DNA of 64,000 bases from Clonostachys chloroleuca (GCA_037952775.1 JBANAY010000003.1:21638001-21702000); one strand, 5' to 3'. Shown: positions 1 through 11,930, counted from the stretch's first letter. Notes: a model not told the origin generated them from the letters alone. Numbers and translations: made by a program.

Positions 1-1604
1 GCGCGACCCAGAAGCACTTACAGCCACTATTAGGTGCCCACTCACCAGCGCCCACCAGTCCCGTAATAGCCAACCTTTTAGCGGCCCGTTGTGCGACCGG
101 ATAAGGCCACAATCAGCGCAGCCAATTACAGCGCCCTTGCCAGCGGTCCTCAGCGGACTCAGCGCCAAACCACCCACTGGCACCGGCCATCTCAGCGCCT
201 GGAGCAAACCGGGCATTTTGCATACCCACTGCTCAGAGTTTCCAGAGACCCAAATGAGGCCCAGGAGATGATATTGTATTTTCCAAGCGCGCAGTATTCA
301 GGTCGATGTTTCAAAGCTGATGAAACTTGCCTTGACATCCAACCGTTTGTCTCTGTCCAGACTCTGGGGACCAACCTCTGCATCAAACTCGACTTAACCC
401 GAGATATCTTTCCTCTCCAGCAGTCACACGCCTGGTCTAGTTGTTTGTCTGAAATGGCGGCCAACAGCTGAGATTGTGAATGCTGTTGGTAGGCAGCAGC
501 CAGTAAGAGGACAGACGGGCTGGCTGCCTGTTCCACATCTTACCACCATCGCCGACGATATGATGGAAACATGCATACATTCTTACTTGCCTCCAGGCTG
601 CTGCGAGGGCTGGACCAGCAAATAGCCATGCCAATATTCCCCGATGAGGTAGCTCTGGTCAAGTCCGTGTTCCCTGGTGTGACACGAGACAAATGACTTG
701 CAGGCTGGCCGGTAATACTAAGCCGATCGATCGGACCAAGCCTCAGCCTGACAGCGAGGGATGGTGGGAAGAGAACCCCAGCTGCCCAGCCTGCCATGGT
801 GCGGCTCAATGTCCCTCGATTCCGTCATCTGCCCTCCTTGCTGGGAGGCCCAGGGTCCTGCTCTGGGGACATGAGCTTAGTCGCTGCGATGGCCTCCGAT
901 ATCCCCCCACACAGGAAATATCTGGTGGTCAGGAAGGCCGCCGTTGGGGCTGTGTCTATTTAGGGCTGAGCGGCTGTGCTGGCGGCTATGCTTCAGATTC
1001 TGGCGATTGATTTGCGAATTGCCTCCTCCTTCCCTCCATGGCAATCATTGGCCATCCAGACCGCTTCATGGCGGGGGGCTTTTTCTTCCGGTTTGGCTCT
1101 GATATGCATCAAACCTCGCAAAATTCCAAGTTTTGGGTTCCCAGTATGCGAGCTTGGCCGGTGCCGCATAACCCCTCGCCACCTGTGGGCGACGCTTACT
1201 TACTCTTCCCAGGACACCCTGCATCGCATCTGACCACCGTGTTGGCCGCGACATTTTTTTTTTGTGAAACCAATTGACTCTCGCGTTTAGCTTGACAAGC
1301 TACAACCTGGAAACAATTCACCAAAACAGAGAGTCTTTTCTATAGAGGTAGTGTTAATCGAATTACTTGATCTTTCCGTCTGCGCTTCAGGCTTATCGTG
1401 AAAAGATGTCCGTGACTGGCGTTTGGCCCCGCACTTGCTCGTCTCTGAGTCAATCGGCCTGCAGAAGTGCGAGAGCTTCGCGTTCTCTCAACTCTCTCCT
1501 CCGGAGCCATCCAACTTCTCCCTCCCAACCTCACATCCTCCAAACCACACAGAGGATTTCCTCCCTAATTCTTCTAATCTCTATCAACCTTCACTTCCGC
1601 GAAC
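1..1604. other. intergenic / upstream of HAD gene
   Basis: I see no supportable gene here. The open frames are short, overlap on both strands and show no recognisable domain. The last ~100 bases are pyrimidine-rich (CTCTCTCCTCC-like tracts), as is common in fungal 5' leaders, and probably belong to the promoter and 5' UTR of the HAD-hydrolase gene starting at 1605. Confidence 0.6.
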
Positions 1605-2605
1605 ATGGCTCCCCGTACAGAGTAAGTGCCCCTCACTGTTACCCCTCCATCCCACTCTACCCCGCGATTGAAATGTGCAAATCACGAACATGGCACTGAC
1701 TTTTTCATTTCTCTGGCGGCAGCTTCCCTCGCGTTCGCGCCTGTCTGTTTGACATGGACGGCCTGCTCCTCGACACCGAAGACATCTACACCAAGTGCAC
1801 CAACATGATCCTCGAGCGCTACGGGAAGCCCAACCTGCCGTGGCCCATCAAGGCCCGCCTCCAGGGTCGCCCCGGTCCTGCCGCCACCAAGATCTTCTTC
1901 GACTGGGCCGACCTTCCCATCGACCAGGACGAGTACACCCGACAGAACACCATCCTCCAGGCGCAGGAGTTCCCCAGCACGCGGCCCCTTCCCGGCGTCG
2001 CCGACCTGCTCGCCAGCCTCGGCCGCACCCGATACTACAACCTCAAGGAGGGCGAGGACCCTTCCAAGCGCGTCCACATCGCCCTCGCCACCAGCTCGCA
2101 CGAGGCCAACTTCCGCGTCAAGACCAACCACCTGACCGACCTCTTCTCCGTCTTCCCCACCCAACGCCGCGTCCTCGGCGACGACACCCGCCTCCAGGCC
2201 GGTCGGGGAAAGCCCCTCCCGGACATCTTCCTCCTCGCCCTCAAGACCATCAACGACTCCCTCCCCGCCGGAGAAGAACCCATCAAGCCGGAGGAGTGCC
2301 TCGTCTTCGAGGACTCCGTCCCCGGCGTCGAAGCTGGTCGACGCGCCGGCATGCGTGTCATCTGGTGCCCCCACCCCGAGCTGAAGAAGGTGTACGCCGG
2401 TCGCGAGGGGGAGATCCTCGCCGGCCGCATGGGCGAGGCTGGCGAGATCGACATGCACCAGGTCGGCGAGCTGGACGACGGCTGGGCCGAGTACCTCCCC
2501 GCGCTCGAGAATTTCCCGTACGCCAAGTTTGGCATCGAGATCCCTCCTGCTTCCGTCGAGGAGGAGGACGTCATGAAGAACGACAACGGCCTCACTGCTG
2601 TCTAA
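1605..2605 (+). CDS. HAD-superfamily hydrolase (phosphatase-like)
   Basis: Two exons, 1605-1621 and 1723-2605, encode 299 aa. The 17-base first exon is supported by a perfect GTAAGT donor and by the junction restoring a natural N-terminus (MAPRTDFPRVRACLFDMDG). Motif I is DMDGLLLDTE (D16 nucleophile, D18 acid/base). Motif II is the Thr/Ser in ATSSH, a conserved Lys lies in the KPLPDIF segment, and the metal-binding acidic motif is VFEDSVPGVEAGRRAGM. This order is typical of GS1-like / pseudouridine-5'-phosphatase and 2-deoxyglucose-6-phosphatase-type HAD enzymes, which dephosphorylate small cytosolic phosphate esters. The exact substrate cannot be read from sequence. GC-rich third positions suggest good expression. 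It converges with the CYP505 gene, stop to stop, 376 bp apart. Confidence 0.92.
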
Positions 2606-2981
2606 GTTTGCTCGGAAGTGGTAACTTGATAGCCGTAATGAATGGCTTCCCAGAGTAATAGGATGAGCGAAAGACCAGGGGGACGTTTGAATAAGATAGT
2701 AGAGCAAGATGGAAACACAAATTGCGACATATGGTTTTGGAGTCTAGACCAGTTTGAATTTTCGATCGATAGATTAGAGGCATAGAGAGCCTTTCATGAT
2801 ACACACAAAAGCACAGATGCATTTACCGTTGAACGACTTCAATTGCCGAACTATGAATACTGATACCTAAACAAGAGAGGAATCTGTTCCCATGATACCC
2901 AAAAAACCCCAAGTGAACCCAGGCAATCTTTCCCAAAAACTCCCACCCATGATCATATAACCTATACTCGTGACAACCAAC
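2606..2981. other. convergent intergenic spacer (shared 3' region)
   Basis: This 376-bp spacer lies between two convergent stop codons. It is AT-rich, with no open frame of interest, and presumably holds both 3' UTRs and polyadenylation signals. Confidence 0.6.
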
Positions 2982-5900
2982 TTAGTCAAACACATCCACC
3001 ACATACCGCACGTTCCTCAGTGAGTTGAACCACTCCTGCAGCTTCTCCTCGTCCTGCTCCCCCTCGGGCACCATCTCCTTGCGCATCCGAATCATCACCC
3101 CCTTGACCGACTCGCCGACCGCCTTGGACCCGCAGACGTACACCTTGGCCCCTTGCTTCCACAGCGCCATCAGCTCCTCCCTGTCGTGCCACGCCCTGTC
3201 CTGCACGTACTTGCACCCTTTGCTCTCCGCCGCGTTTGTGTCGCGGCTATACGCCCTCCGCACGTCCACGGCGCCGAGGCGCTGCCACTCGTCCAGCTCC
3301 TCGCGGTACAGGTCGTCCGTTGCGGGGGAGCGGCACCCGAAGAAGAGGACCGCGGGGGCGAGGCGGCGCCCCGCGGCGATCATGTTGGCGCGCTCCTGGA
3401 TGAAGCCGCGGAAGGGGGCGATTCCGGCACCAGCGGCCATGCAGAGCAGGGGGGTCCTCTCCGGGTCGGAGGGGAGGTGGAAGGCCTGGTGGGACTGGCG
3501 GACGGCGACATGGAGGGTGTCACCGGGCTGGAGGGTGGAGAGGTAGGAGGTCGCGACGCCGATGTGGGTGCCCGTGCCGGCGAGGGAGGGCTCGTGGAGG
3601 ACGGCGAAGGAGATTGTAGCGTTGCCTGGGTTGGAGAGGGGGAGGAGGAGATTGAGCTATCAGAATGTTAGGAGACTGGAGATAAGGGAAGGGAAGGGAG
3701 GTCAGGGTTGGACTTACTATTGGCGGACTCGGAGCGGAGGGAGCATGGAGAGGAATACACCGACTGGGATGTTGAGGCAGGGGAATTGCTCTAGGATATC
3801 GAGGACGGAGGCCTTTTTGGCGGTGATTTCGGTTGCGTAGCCGTCGTTCGCTAGGTGGCCGAGTGATACGATTGTCTTCTCATCTGGAGCGAATTCGATA
3901 ATCTCGCGGAGGTTCTTGGTGATGCCATCGTTAGTCTCATGTTATAATCACAATAGATGGTGGGAAGGGATGATAAATGCTTACCCTCTTGGTTGCCGGC
4001 TGGGAAAGCTCGACGTACAAGCTGAGTACATCACTCGCAGAGACACGTGTGTTGACGGGGAGTGCCACGGGGACATCTGATGTGATCTCTAGGTGCGCAT
4101 CCCACGAGAGCCCCAGTACTCTCATCGCACGCTGGACAGTCTCCTTCGGATTGACGGGCAATACAGCGAGGTAGTCTCCGGCCCTGTACTTCATACCGGT
4201 CGGCAACTTGATCTCGACATGCTTCTTGGCCAACTTCTCATCGGCATACTTGGTGAGAGTCTTGGTCTCCACCACCACGGCAGGCTGCACATCCTGTCGA
4301 AGCGTCTCGTTTCGCGGATTCGACACGACGACCTTGACACCTCCAGCCCTGTTCTCCTCTGTGGAGACTTCAGAGCCGCCAAAGTGCTTCTTGAGAGCCG
4401 GCCACAGAAGCCCATCCTCCCAACCCTCAAAATCCGTAAACGTCGCACCAGTCGACACATCAGTCGCGCCCAGGGGAGTGAGCTGCTTGGCACCCAGTGC
4501 CGCCAGCCTGGTGTTGACGAGCTTGGGGACGCGCTGGTAGGTGCTGACCCAGTCGCTGTGGCCACACCCAAAGACGGCATAGGAAACACCCTTGAGAGCC
4601 TTCTCCTCGTCCTTGAGGGACTGGATCCAGGAGACGAAGTGGCCCGCGTTGTCGGGGGGCTCGCCTTCGAATGATGCTGTGACGATCACGACTGGGTGGT
4701 CGGTGGGGAGCGACCCCTTGACACTGTCGAGGCAGTCCATCTTGACTGTGCGGAATCCATGTGCGGCACCGTCTACGACTACCTGCTGCGCCAGTGACTT
4801 GCACGTACCGCTGTTGGAGCCATACAACACAGTCAGAGGAACGCCTTTGCTTGTATCCTCAATGGTGAGATTGGCCTCAGCCTTGGGGTCATTGGTCTCA
4901 GGGAGCGATCCAGCGAGACGCCGCTCCAAAATGGTAGGTGTGAGACCGTCGCGAAGGATAGGACGCATCGTGAAGCCGTTCGGCTTGACGGTCAAATTCT
5001 GCTTGTGGGAAAGGGTATATCCCGGCTTCATAACGAAATTGAAGTTCTGCAGCAGCATCGCCATGATCAGCAGGGCCTCCTGCCAGGCGAACGGGCGGCC
5101 GATGCACGAGCGCTTGCCGTTGCCAAAGGGCTTCCAGCAGTTGGGGAACTCCTTGTTCAGCCGGTTAAAGTTCTCATCCATCATGCGTTCGGGGTGGAAC
5201 TCCATGGCGTCGTCGCCGTACACGCTCGCGTCCTGGTGCAGCTTGGATACCAGGGTGAGCATGGGCTGGTCCTTCTTGACAAAGTACTTGTTTCCTACTA
5301 CGGTGTCCTCGATGGGTGTCACGGCAAAGATGCCGATTGTGGAGGTGAGCCGAAGAGTCTCGCGGAGGACGCCATTGATGTAGGGGAGCTTGTTGAGGTG
5401 GTCGACGGTGATAGGGCCCTTTCCGCAGACGGCGTCAACCTCCTGCTGGGCTTTGGTGAAGGTCTCGGGGTGGGTCAGCATCTGGTAGAAGGAATAGGAG
5501 AGCATGCCGGACGTGGTCTCGTGGCCGGCGATGAGGAAGGTGATGAGGTTGTCCATGATGCTCTGGTCGGTCATCTTCTTGCCCGTTTTGGGGTCCACGC
5601 CGTCGAGCATAGCCGTCAACAAGTCGTTGTGGCTCTCGGACTTGGTGCCATTCTTGCGCGCCATGACGATCGCCTCGGCGGTGCTCCGCATGATCTCAAT
5701 ATCCTGCATCAACTTCTGATCCTTGGCGCGGTAGAACATGCCCGGCAGAGGCCGTCTGTCAATCTCGCCGCATTCGGTGAGGAAGTCGGCCATTGCTTGG
5801 ACGAAGGGGTGCATGTCCTCGGAGTAGAAGCTGTTGAACCGGTACCCCATTGAGCAGAGGGCGATGGTGTCCAAGGTCAAGCGAGTGAAATCGTCAGATA

Positions 5901-6507
5901 CCTCTACATGGGTGTCTGGGCCGACACGCGCCCACTTGAGGGTCAGCTGGCTTGCGAGGTCGTGCATCTCGTCAAACATGTTGCGGATCTTCAGGGGCCC
6001 GAAGGCCGGCATGAGGACGCGTGTGCAATCCCCCAGGGCTCTTCTCCGTCGTGTGCCTAAGCTTTGTGAGCTGTGGCTCTCTGTAACGAAAATGAGAGGC
6101 AACTTACTGTGAAGAGACCATCATGTACGCCGCGGCGGATATGCTGTGGGTGGCGGGTCAGCACCTGTTTGGATGCAGGAGTTGCAGGACAAAGTCGAAG
6201 ACACATACATTGAGAGGGCCAGCGACGACCTTCTTGAACCGCTTCTCGTCACAGACCTCATTTACGAGTGCTTGGGTTGTGACAACAACATTATTGGATC
6301 CGGGAAATCTCATGCGGAAAATCTCGCCTGGTTAGAGCAAAGTTATTAGTATATCGAATAAACCAGCCTAGGCAAGAGCAGGACAGGGAACTCACCATAT
6401 TTGTCGGCAAATCCTTGGATTGAACCGAGAGGATAGCTGGGGTCAATGAGAGCGGCATGGCCAATGATGGGGTATGCAGGAGGCTCGGGAATATCCACGG
6501 TAGCCAT
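2982..6507 (-). CDS. CYP505-type self-sufficient P450:P450-reductase fusion (two apparent frameshifts)
   Basis: Six exons fit the family: 6507-6396, 6327-6209, 6143-6108, 6056-3985, 3935-3718 and 3656-2982, giving ~1077 aa after two one-base corrections. The P450 part carries the I-helix AGHETTSG, ExxR (ETLR) and heme motif FGNGKRSCIG. It is followed by an FMN flavodoxin domain (LTVLYGSNSGTCKS) and an FAD/NADPH reductase domain (YSISSSP, GAGIAPFRGF). Fungal CYP505 (P450foxy) and bacterial P450 BM3 share this architecture and hydroxylate fatty acids near the omega end, needing no separate reductase. The frame breaks near 6021-6030 (between the WGIAH and RVLMPAFG blocks) and again at the G5 run 3638-3642, where one more base would restore YSISSSPLSNPGNA. 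Either the assembly lost bases or the gene is inactive. All catalytic motifs are otherwise intact. Confidence 0.88.
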
Positions 6508-8299
6508 GGTGAAGAAGGGAAGGGAAGGGTTGATGCTGTGCGGAGGAAGAATCAAGTGCTGGTATTAGTGGGAGATGAGGTATGAAAAATCCAAGGAAGG
6601 CTAAAAATATGCTATGCTTGATCGCTTGTGAGAAATGTGAAGTCAACGATCTGTCTATTAGTCTCTTCGCAGGCTCTTGCCCTCCATATATATACCTATG
6701 AAAACCCCGAGATTCGTATCGCCCATCGTGTTCAAGTCGCCCCGAGCCCGGTTCGGGGGTTCCTTAGCCCCGACGGCGACTGGAACCGCAGGCAGGATTC
6801 TGCGACGAGATAGGGAGGCATTGGGGATACCTCCATAGGAAAATGCAGGCAGATACGCCGTATTCCGTTCTGACCCTCCACTGGGAAAGAAGTCTCGTTT
6901 GGCGATCTGCAGCAACGGCGGGAAAGTGGAAGCGGTGTATTATGTCAGCGGAAGTTGTGACCAATCAGCAGGGCCCGAACAACCGACTGTGTCATCTGCC
7001 CGCTGACGCCGTTTGCTTCATTTGGCTTGGGCAGGAATTCATCGGAATGAGCTGCAGGCCCTGGCTCGAATCCCGTGCACTAGCATCATCTTCGAAACCC
7101 TCCGACGAATCTGCCCGCGCCCAAAGATGCCACTTCTGGCGAGCCACGAGCCCTCCGCCCTTGTCGTCCCTCTTAAGGCCTCGCATCACCCTGCCACGTA
7201 CATCTGTCAATCCGATCCGATGTAGATGACGACTGCGTGTTATACGACCAAGGCCGGCCTGTTTCATGTCGTACCAAGTCTACTGTTCCTATTCGTTATG
7301 CCTGCGGGCGGTACAGCAACGGGGGTCCCGGCGGAGGTTTTTGGTGGGTGCCGGTCATTTCGCCTACCTACCTAATGTAAGGGGGCCCTGGCCAAGGCAT
7401 GGCAGAGACAGTCCCAAGGCCAGATGCGAGACAAAGTGAGGGAGCAAAAGAGGCTAAGAATGTCTGCCGTGTTCCCTCCTCTGGGTCTGGCCTACCTCTG
7501 GGCCTTCTGGGCAGAGAAGATGCTGCCCGTATCCTACCTCCCCTCCCCGTGCATAATATACCTCGACCCTAGTGATGCGGAGATGAACTCCATTGGCCTG
7601 GCTCCTCCTCTCACCTCTTCGCGGAGTCCGTTCTCCACGTGCCAATGTGCCATTGCGTTAAAGTTACGCGCCATTCGCTATGCGTCGGGATTTACGAAAC
7701 TGCCGTGCCGATCCGCCGCAGTGAGCCAAAGTGCCATACGTTTGCACCTGGCTCGACCATGGGCATTTTCGCTTCTTGAGTCAAGAAACCCAAAGGTCCA
7801 CTGGAATGTCCAAGTCTCTGCCCGTCTAGTGCCAACCAAGCTCGAAACATTACTCATCGCCTAGAATTTCAGCATCTCGCGAACCATTTCTCGCTTAATC
7901 ATGATCTGGTGTGTTCGCCAACATGCTGCCTCTGCCGACAACCATTTATCGCTTAATCATTATCCGATATCTTCGCCAGCCTGTTGCCACGGATCGCTTC
8001 GCTCACATCTCTCAATGAAGAGCACAAGAACATGCGGTGGTAATCATGCCACCTTCGCCAAGCGGACGGATGCGGAAATATCCTAAATTCAAGTGCCATG
8101 TCTCACACAAGCACCTGACGAAGATGGCAATATCAAACAAGCTTATAATCTCTGGAGATTCCCGCCATTCACATTGGGTGGTCCTGGAGATCTTATGAGC
8201 TTCTTTTTGTCTCTGTCCTGCAGCTGTGAGTAGTGTCATTCGATCGACCACTTTGGAGCAGCAAAATAGCCATACAGATTCCTTCAATCTCACGGGATA
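6508..8299. other. divergent intergenic region between CYP505 and flavoprotein genes
   Basis: These 1.8 kb separate two divergently transcribed genes, so they probably contain both promoters. A TATATATA-like stretch lies near 6685-6695, about 180 bp upstream of the CYP505 start. The short open frames on either strand lack recognisable domains. No RNA gene or repeat was recognised. Confidence 0.55.
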
Positions 8300-9627
8300 A
8301 TGTTGGCGAAGCTCATCGTAGCGGCGCTTTCCCTGGGTGTCTCCCACGTCCTGGGAGCAGCCGTGAGCATCAACCAAGCCTCTGACGCCTCCGGCTGCGA
8401 CTACGATGCTATCGTAGTGGGAGGAGGTCCGTCCGGTCTCAGTGCTCTCAGCGGTCTGGCACGTGTGAGGAGAAATGTCCTCCTCATCGACTCGGGAGTG
8501 TACCGCAACGGACCGACCCGGCATTTACACGATTTGATCGGCCTGGACGGTATGTGTTTCACTTGGACGACTCTCGGTGACTGGAATTCTCGTTATTGTT
8601 ACTAACCGGAGGACCACCAGGTATCACCCCGGCGTACTATCGCTGGCTCGCACGAGAGCAGCTGTCCCATTACGACACCGTCCAAATGACCAATGGCACA
8701 GTGACCAAGATTGAGCCCCAGGCCAACAACACATTCTTCCGTGTCACAACCGACGGCAAACAGCTCACCACCCGCAAGATCGTCCTCGCCACAGGCCTCC
8801 GCGACGTCCTCCCGGCCACCCCGGGGGTCCGTAAAAACTGGGGCAAGGGCATCTACTGGTGCCCTTGGTGCGACGGCAAAGAGCACGCCAACCAGGGCCT
8901 CGGCCTACTGGCCCCCATGGGCAAGGTCCCGGCTCTGGTGCGGGAGATGGCCACGCTCAACCAGGATGTCGTGGCCTTCGTCAACGGCACCGACGTCCCC
9001 GACATGGCTGCCGTCGCCGACGACGACTTCGGGCCCGGATGGGAGACGTACCTGGAGCTCAAGAAGATCAAGATCTACAACGAGACCATTGAGAGCATTG
9101 AGCGTCTGAGTACCGCTTCCGCCGGCGATGCCAGTCTACCGACGTACCCTGAGTATGACCTATTCCGTGTGCACTTGGCAGGCGGGGAAGTAGTCGAGCG
9201 TGGCGCATTCTTCGCCAAATTCACGGATGAACTGGCAAGCTCTGTTGGTCCAGATATGGGTGTGATCTTGGACGATGGACGACTGACTGCGGACTATGCC
9301 AAAGGTCTCCTCACCAATATCCCTGGTGTCTATGCGGTTGGCGATGCAAACACAGACCGTGCGACCAATATCCCCCATGCGCTGTTCTCGGGCAAGCGCG
9401 CGGCGATCTATCTGCATGGTATGACACGACTGCCAGTCCAATTACCTGTTTGGAGTTGAGAAGCTAACAACGACGCAGTGCAACTGGAGCGTGAGACGGC
9501 GAATGCCCAGATCGCGGCCTACAAACAGGAAAGGGATACTGTTGAGGATGAGGATGTACGCGCTCTCTGGGAGCGGATGAACGGCGAGCCCGGCGATCTG
9601 CTGTATGCGGGCGAGTATCGCGAGTAA
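8300..9627 (+). CDS. thioredoxin-reductase-like FAD-dependent oxidoreductase with signal peptide
   Basis: Three exons, 8300-8549, 8621-9418 and 9479-9627, encode 398 aa. An N-terminal hydrophobic stretch (MLAKLIVAALSLGVSHVLG) looks like a secretion signal. The FAD Rossmann motif is VVGGGPSG with a downstream acidic LLID. The redox dithiol is CPWC within a WCPWCDGKEH block, and the C-terminal FAD motif is YAVGDANTD. This is the class II thioredoxin-reductase fold, also used by GliT-like dithiol oxidases of fungi. The second nucleotide-binding site, where a GxGxxA/G motif would be expected, reads GLGLLAPMGK and is degenerate, so NADPH use is uncertain and an oxidase role is possible. No non-ribosomal peptide synthetase lies nearby, so a toxin-cluster role is not supported. 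A secreted or vesicular location is inferred from the signal peptide. Confidence 0.87.
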
Positions 9628-9795
9628 GCTGTACTATTTAGCGACCAAAATGCCATGTATATCCTGTGTTTTTAACTTGGTCCGGGGAAATATATAGAAC
9701 AAGAAGCGAATGCTACAATAGAACATAATGGTAATATATCTCTGTACCTCTTCATCGCAACCTCTACTTGGATCCCAAGAACGGTGCTGTCTGCC

Positions 9796-9914
9796 ACATA
9801 CGACCATACCCAGAAGAGAACTCGGGATCCCGTCCGCTCTCCCATAGATAAGCTTCTGAGGGGTGGATTAGTAGTTGGGTCGGTGACGACCAGCGAATAC
9901 CCGCTGTTGTATGT
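9796..9914 (+). rRNA. 5S ribosomal RNA, copy 1
   Basis: The 119 bases match the fungal 5S pattern. The ends ACATACGACC and GTTGTATGT pair as helix I. The conserved blocks GATCCCGTCCGCTC, TTAGTAGTTGGGTCGGTGAC and CCAGCGAATACC are present, and a T-rich pol III terminator follows (TTCTTCTTTTT). Helix II pairs AGAAG (9812-9816) with CTTCT (9853-9857), and helix III pairs GGG (9824-9826) with CCC (9841-9843). Intragenic 5S promoter elements are expected in the body. Dispersed single 5S genes are usual in Pezizomycotina. Confidence 0.93.
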
Positions 9915-10006
9915 TCTTCTTTTTGGCTGGAAAAGATTTGTGTTTTTATCATTTTGTGTAATAGTGGGGACTAGGGCATATAGGTCCTACGATAGCTTCA
10001 ACCACC

Positions 10007-10125
10007 ACATACGACCATACCCATTCGAAAACACGCGATCCCGTCCGCTCTCGCCTAGTTAAACGGATGAGGGGCGGATTAGTAGTTGGGTCGGTGACGA
10101 CCAGCGAATACCTGCTGTTGTATGT
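10007..10125 (+). rRNA. 5S ribosomal RNA, copy 2 (divergent type)
   Basis: This second 119-base 5S gene lies 92 bp downstream of copy 1 in the same orientation. Ends, loop sequences and the TTAGTAGTTGGGTCGGTGAC block are identical to copy 1. The stems differ by compensated changes: ATTCG (10023-10027) pairs with CGGAT (10064-10068, one G-U), and GCG (10035-10037) pairs with CGC (10052-10054). A CCTTTTTTG terminator follows. Pairing is preserved, so this copy looks functional rather than a pseudogene. Filamentous fungi such as Neurospora are known to carry several 5S sequence types. Confidence 0.92.
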
Positions 10126-11076
10126 TTCCTTTTTTGCCTTTTTGCTGATCTTGCACTGCGTGTTAAGTCGGGAGTACAGATCTTGGAAGCAAGTGTGCCG
10201 TGGATCAAGGTTCTTACCGATCAGAGTGGCATCAAGAATTAAGAACCAAAGTTCCAGCTCTATGTTGTTGAATGATATCATTTGTTATTAAATCGTTCTG
10301 ATCAATGTAGATTGTACTCTACTTATAATTACCTGGCTACCTTGCATCAATTTGTTCCGTTTATTCTACCCTACCCTACACATCTTTCAACCATAGCACC
10401 AACATTGTAACTATCAGAGTTTAGAGCTACATGATGGTACGATGACTCGGGAAATAGCTAGGTTCCTTTGTTTGTCTACTAGGAGAGTCACATATGATTT
10501 GGTTATCGTGTTACCATAGGCTCCATTTAACTCATTACTCAAGTCACTCTCCAACCTATGCAAGCTGAGCACCTGCTTGAGCCAACCACACAGGCACAAC
10601 TAGCAGCTGTGGCTGACACGTATCAGCCACCACACGTATCACACAACCGCGTGTTCCGTGGCAATTGCAAGACGCAGCATCACAGCTCATCCATCCGTGA
10701 TGTGGTGTTCTACGCTCGGGATGTGGCTTGGAGGCCTGCGAACGGCTGACCGCCACCTTCCGACGATCCTTCCACTCGGAAATGGTGACATCCAACGTCC
10801 CGTCCCTCCCAGCGGCGCACAGCACAGCTGCTGCGCCACTGTCCTGCTCCATACTCGCAGCTGAGCTGACACTCTGAAACCCCCTCTTCCCGAGCTTAGT
10901 CTGCAGTCCGCCGTGTCGGCCGTCATCCTTGCTCATAAAAGCCATCTGTCCACCAAAGGATGACCCCTTCCATCCGCCCATCAAAACTGCACCTCCCGTC
11001 GCATCGGCATCTGTCCTCGATCTTCCCTTTGACACCTGCCTTCCTCATCCACGCGTAGCCTACCTACTCCCTCAGA
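10126..11076. other. intergenic region between 5S genes and glycine-rich gene
   Basis: No gene is supported. The proximal half is AT-rich. The distal half is GC-richer and contains an antisense open frame (10556-11035) that overlaps the promoter of the downstream gene and has no recognisable domain. Confidence 0.55.
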
Positions 11077-11930
11077 ATGTCCAACAACGATTACTACGGC
11101 GGCGGCGGCGGCGGCGGCTACGGGCAGCAGCCCCCACAAGGCTACGGACAGCCGCAGCAGCAGTACGGCGGCCAGCAGTATCCCCCACAACAGCAGTACC
11201 CAGGCCAGCAACAGTACCCTCCTCAGGGCCAATATCCCCAGCAGCAATATCCCCAGCAGGTTCGTCCATCATCACCGCAACCCCAATCCCCATCTTCAAA
11301 ACAGCCATCATCCGCCTCTCAAACTAACATCTAGTATCCAGCACCAGCAACACTACGGCGGCCAGCCCCAGGGCCCCCCGCCAAGCTACGGCCAACACCA
11401 GCAAGGCTTCGGCCAGCAGCAGGGCTACCCTCAGCAAGGCTACAACCCTCACCAGCAGCAGCAAGGCTACGACCAGCGCAACCAGCACCCCGGCGGCGCG
11501 CCCAGCTACTACGGCGGCCAGCACCAGCCAGGCCCCTACCCGGGCGGCCCAGGTGGACCCCCGGGCCAGGACGAGCGAGGTCTTGGCGCAACCCTCGTCG
11601 GCGGCGCCGCGGGAGCCTTTGGCGCCCACGCGATGGGCGGCGGCACCATGGGCAAGATCGCCGGCGGGGCGGTCGGTGCCGTGGGCGCGAACATGATCGA
11701 GCACGCCTTCAAGTGAGTGTGCCAGACCTGTCATCATCATCCCTGGGGGGCCTCAGACAAGGTTCCTCCCTCAAGTGTTAGTATATGTCGCTAATAGCTG
11801 GACCTGCAGGGATAAGAAACATAAAAAGGATAAAAAGGACAAGAAGCACAAGAAGGACAAGAAGGACAAGAAGAAGCACAAGCGCTCGTCGAGCAGCAGC
11901 AGCTCGTCGTCCTCCAGCTCCTCCGACTAA
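11077..11930 (+). CDS. Gln/Gly/Tyr-rich protein with glycine-zipper segment and Lys/Ser tail
   Basis: Three exons, 11077-11259, 11342-11712 and 11810-11930, encode 224 aa. Residues 1-125 or so are low-complexity repeats of Q, G, Y and P (QQYPPQ, QQGYPQQGY-like units). A glycine-zipper segment follows (GATLVGGAAGAFGAHAMGGG ... GGAVGAVGANMIEHAFK), resembling the glycine-zipper 2TM / 17-kDa antigen family and able to pack into membranes. The C-terminus is a run of KKDKKHKKDKK units followed by about twelve serines and a final Asp. The family is common in filamentous fungi but its function is unknown. The intrinsically disordered N-terminus suggests phase-separating or scaffold behaviour, which is inference only. 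Both junctions keep the frame exactly. Confidence 0.83.

Noticed and set aside
1682..2707. A 341-codon open frame antisense to the HAD gene
   Set aside because: It is a shadow created by the GC-rich codon use of the real gene, which carries all HAD motifs.
10556..11035. 159-codon minus-strand frame
   Set aside because: No domain, and it lies over the promoter and 5' leader of the glycine-zipper gene.
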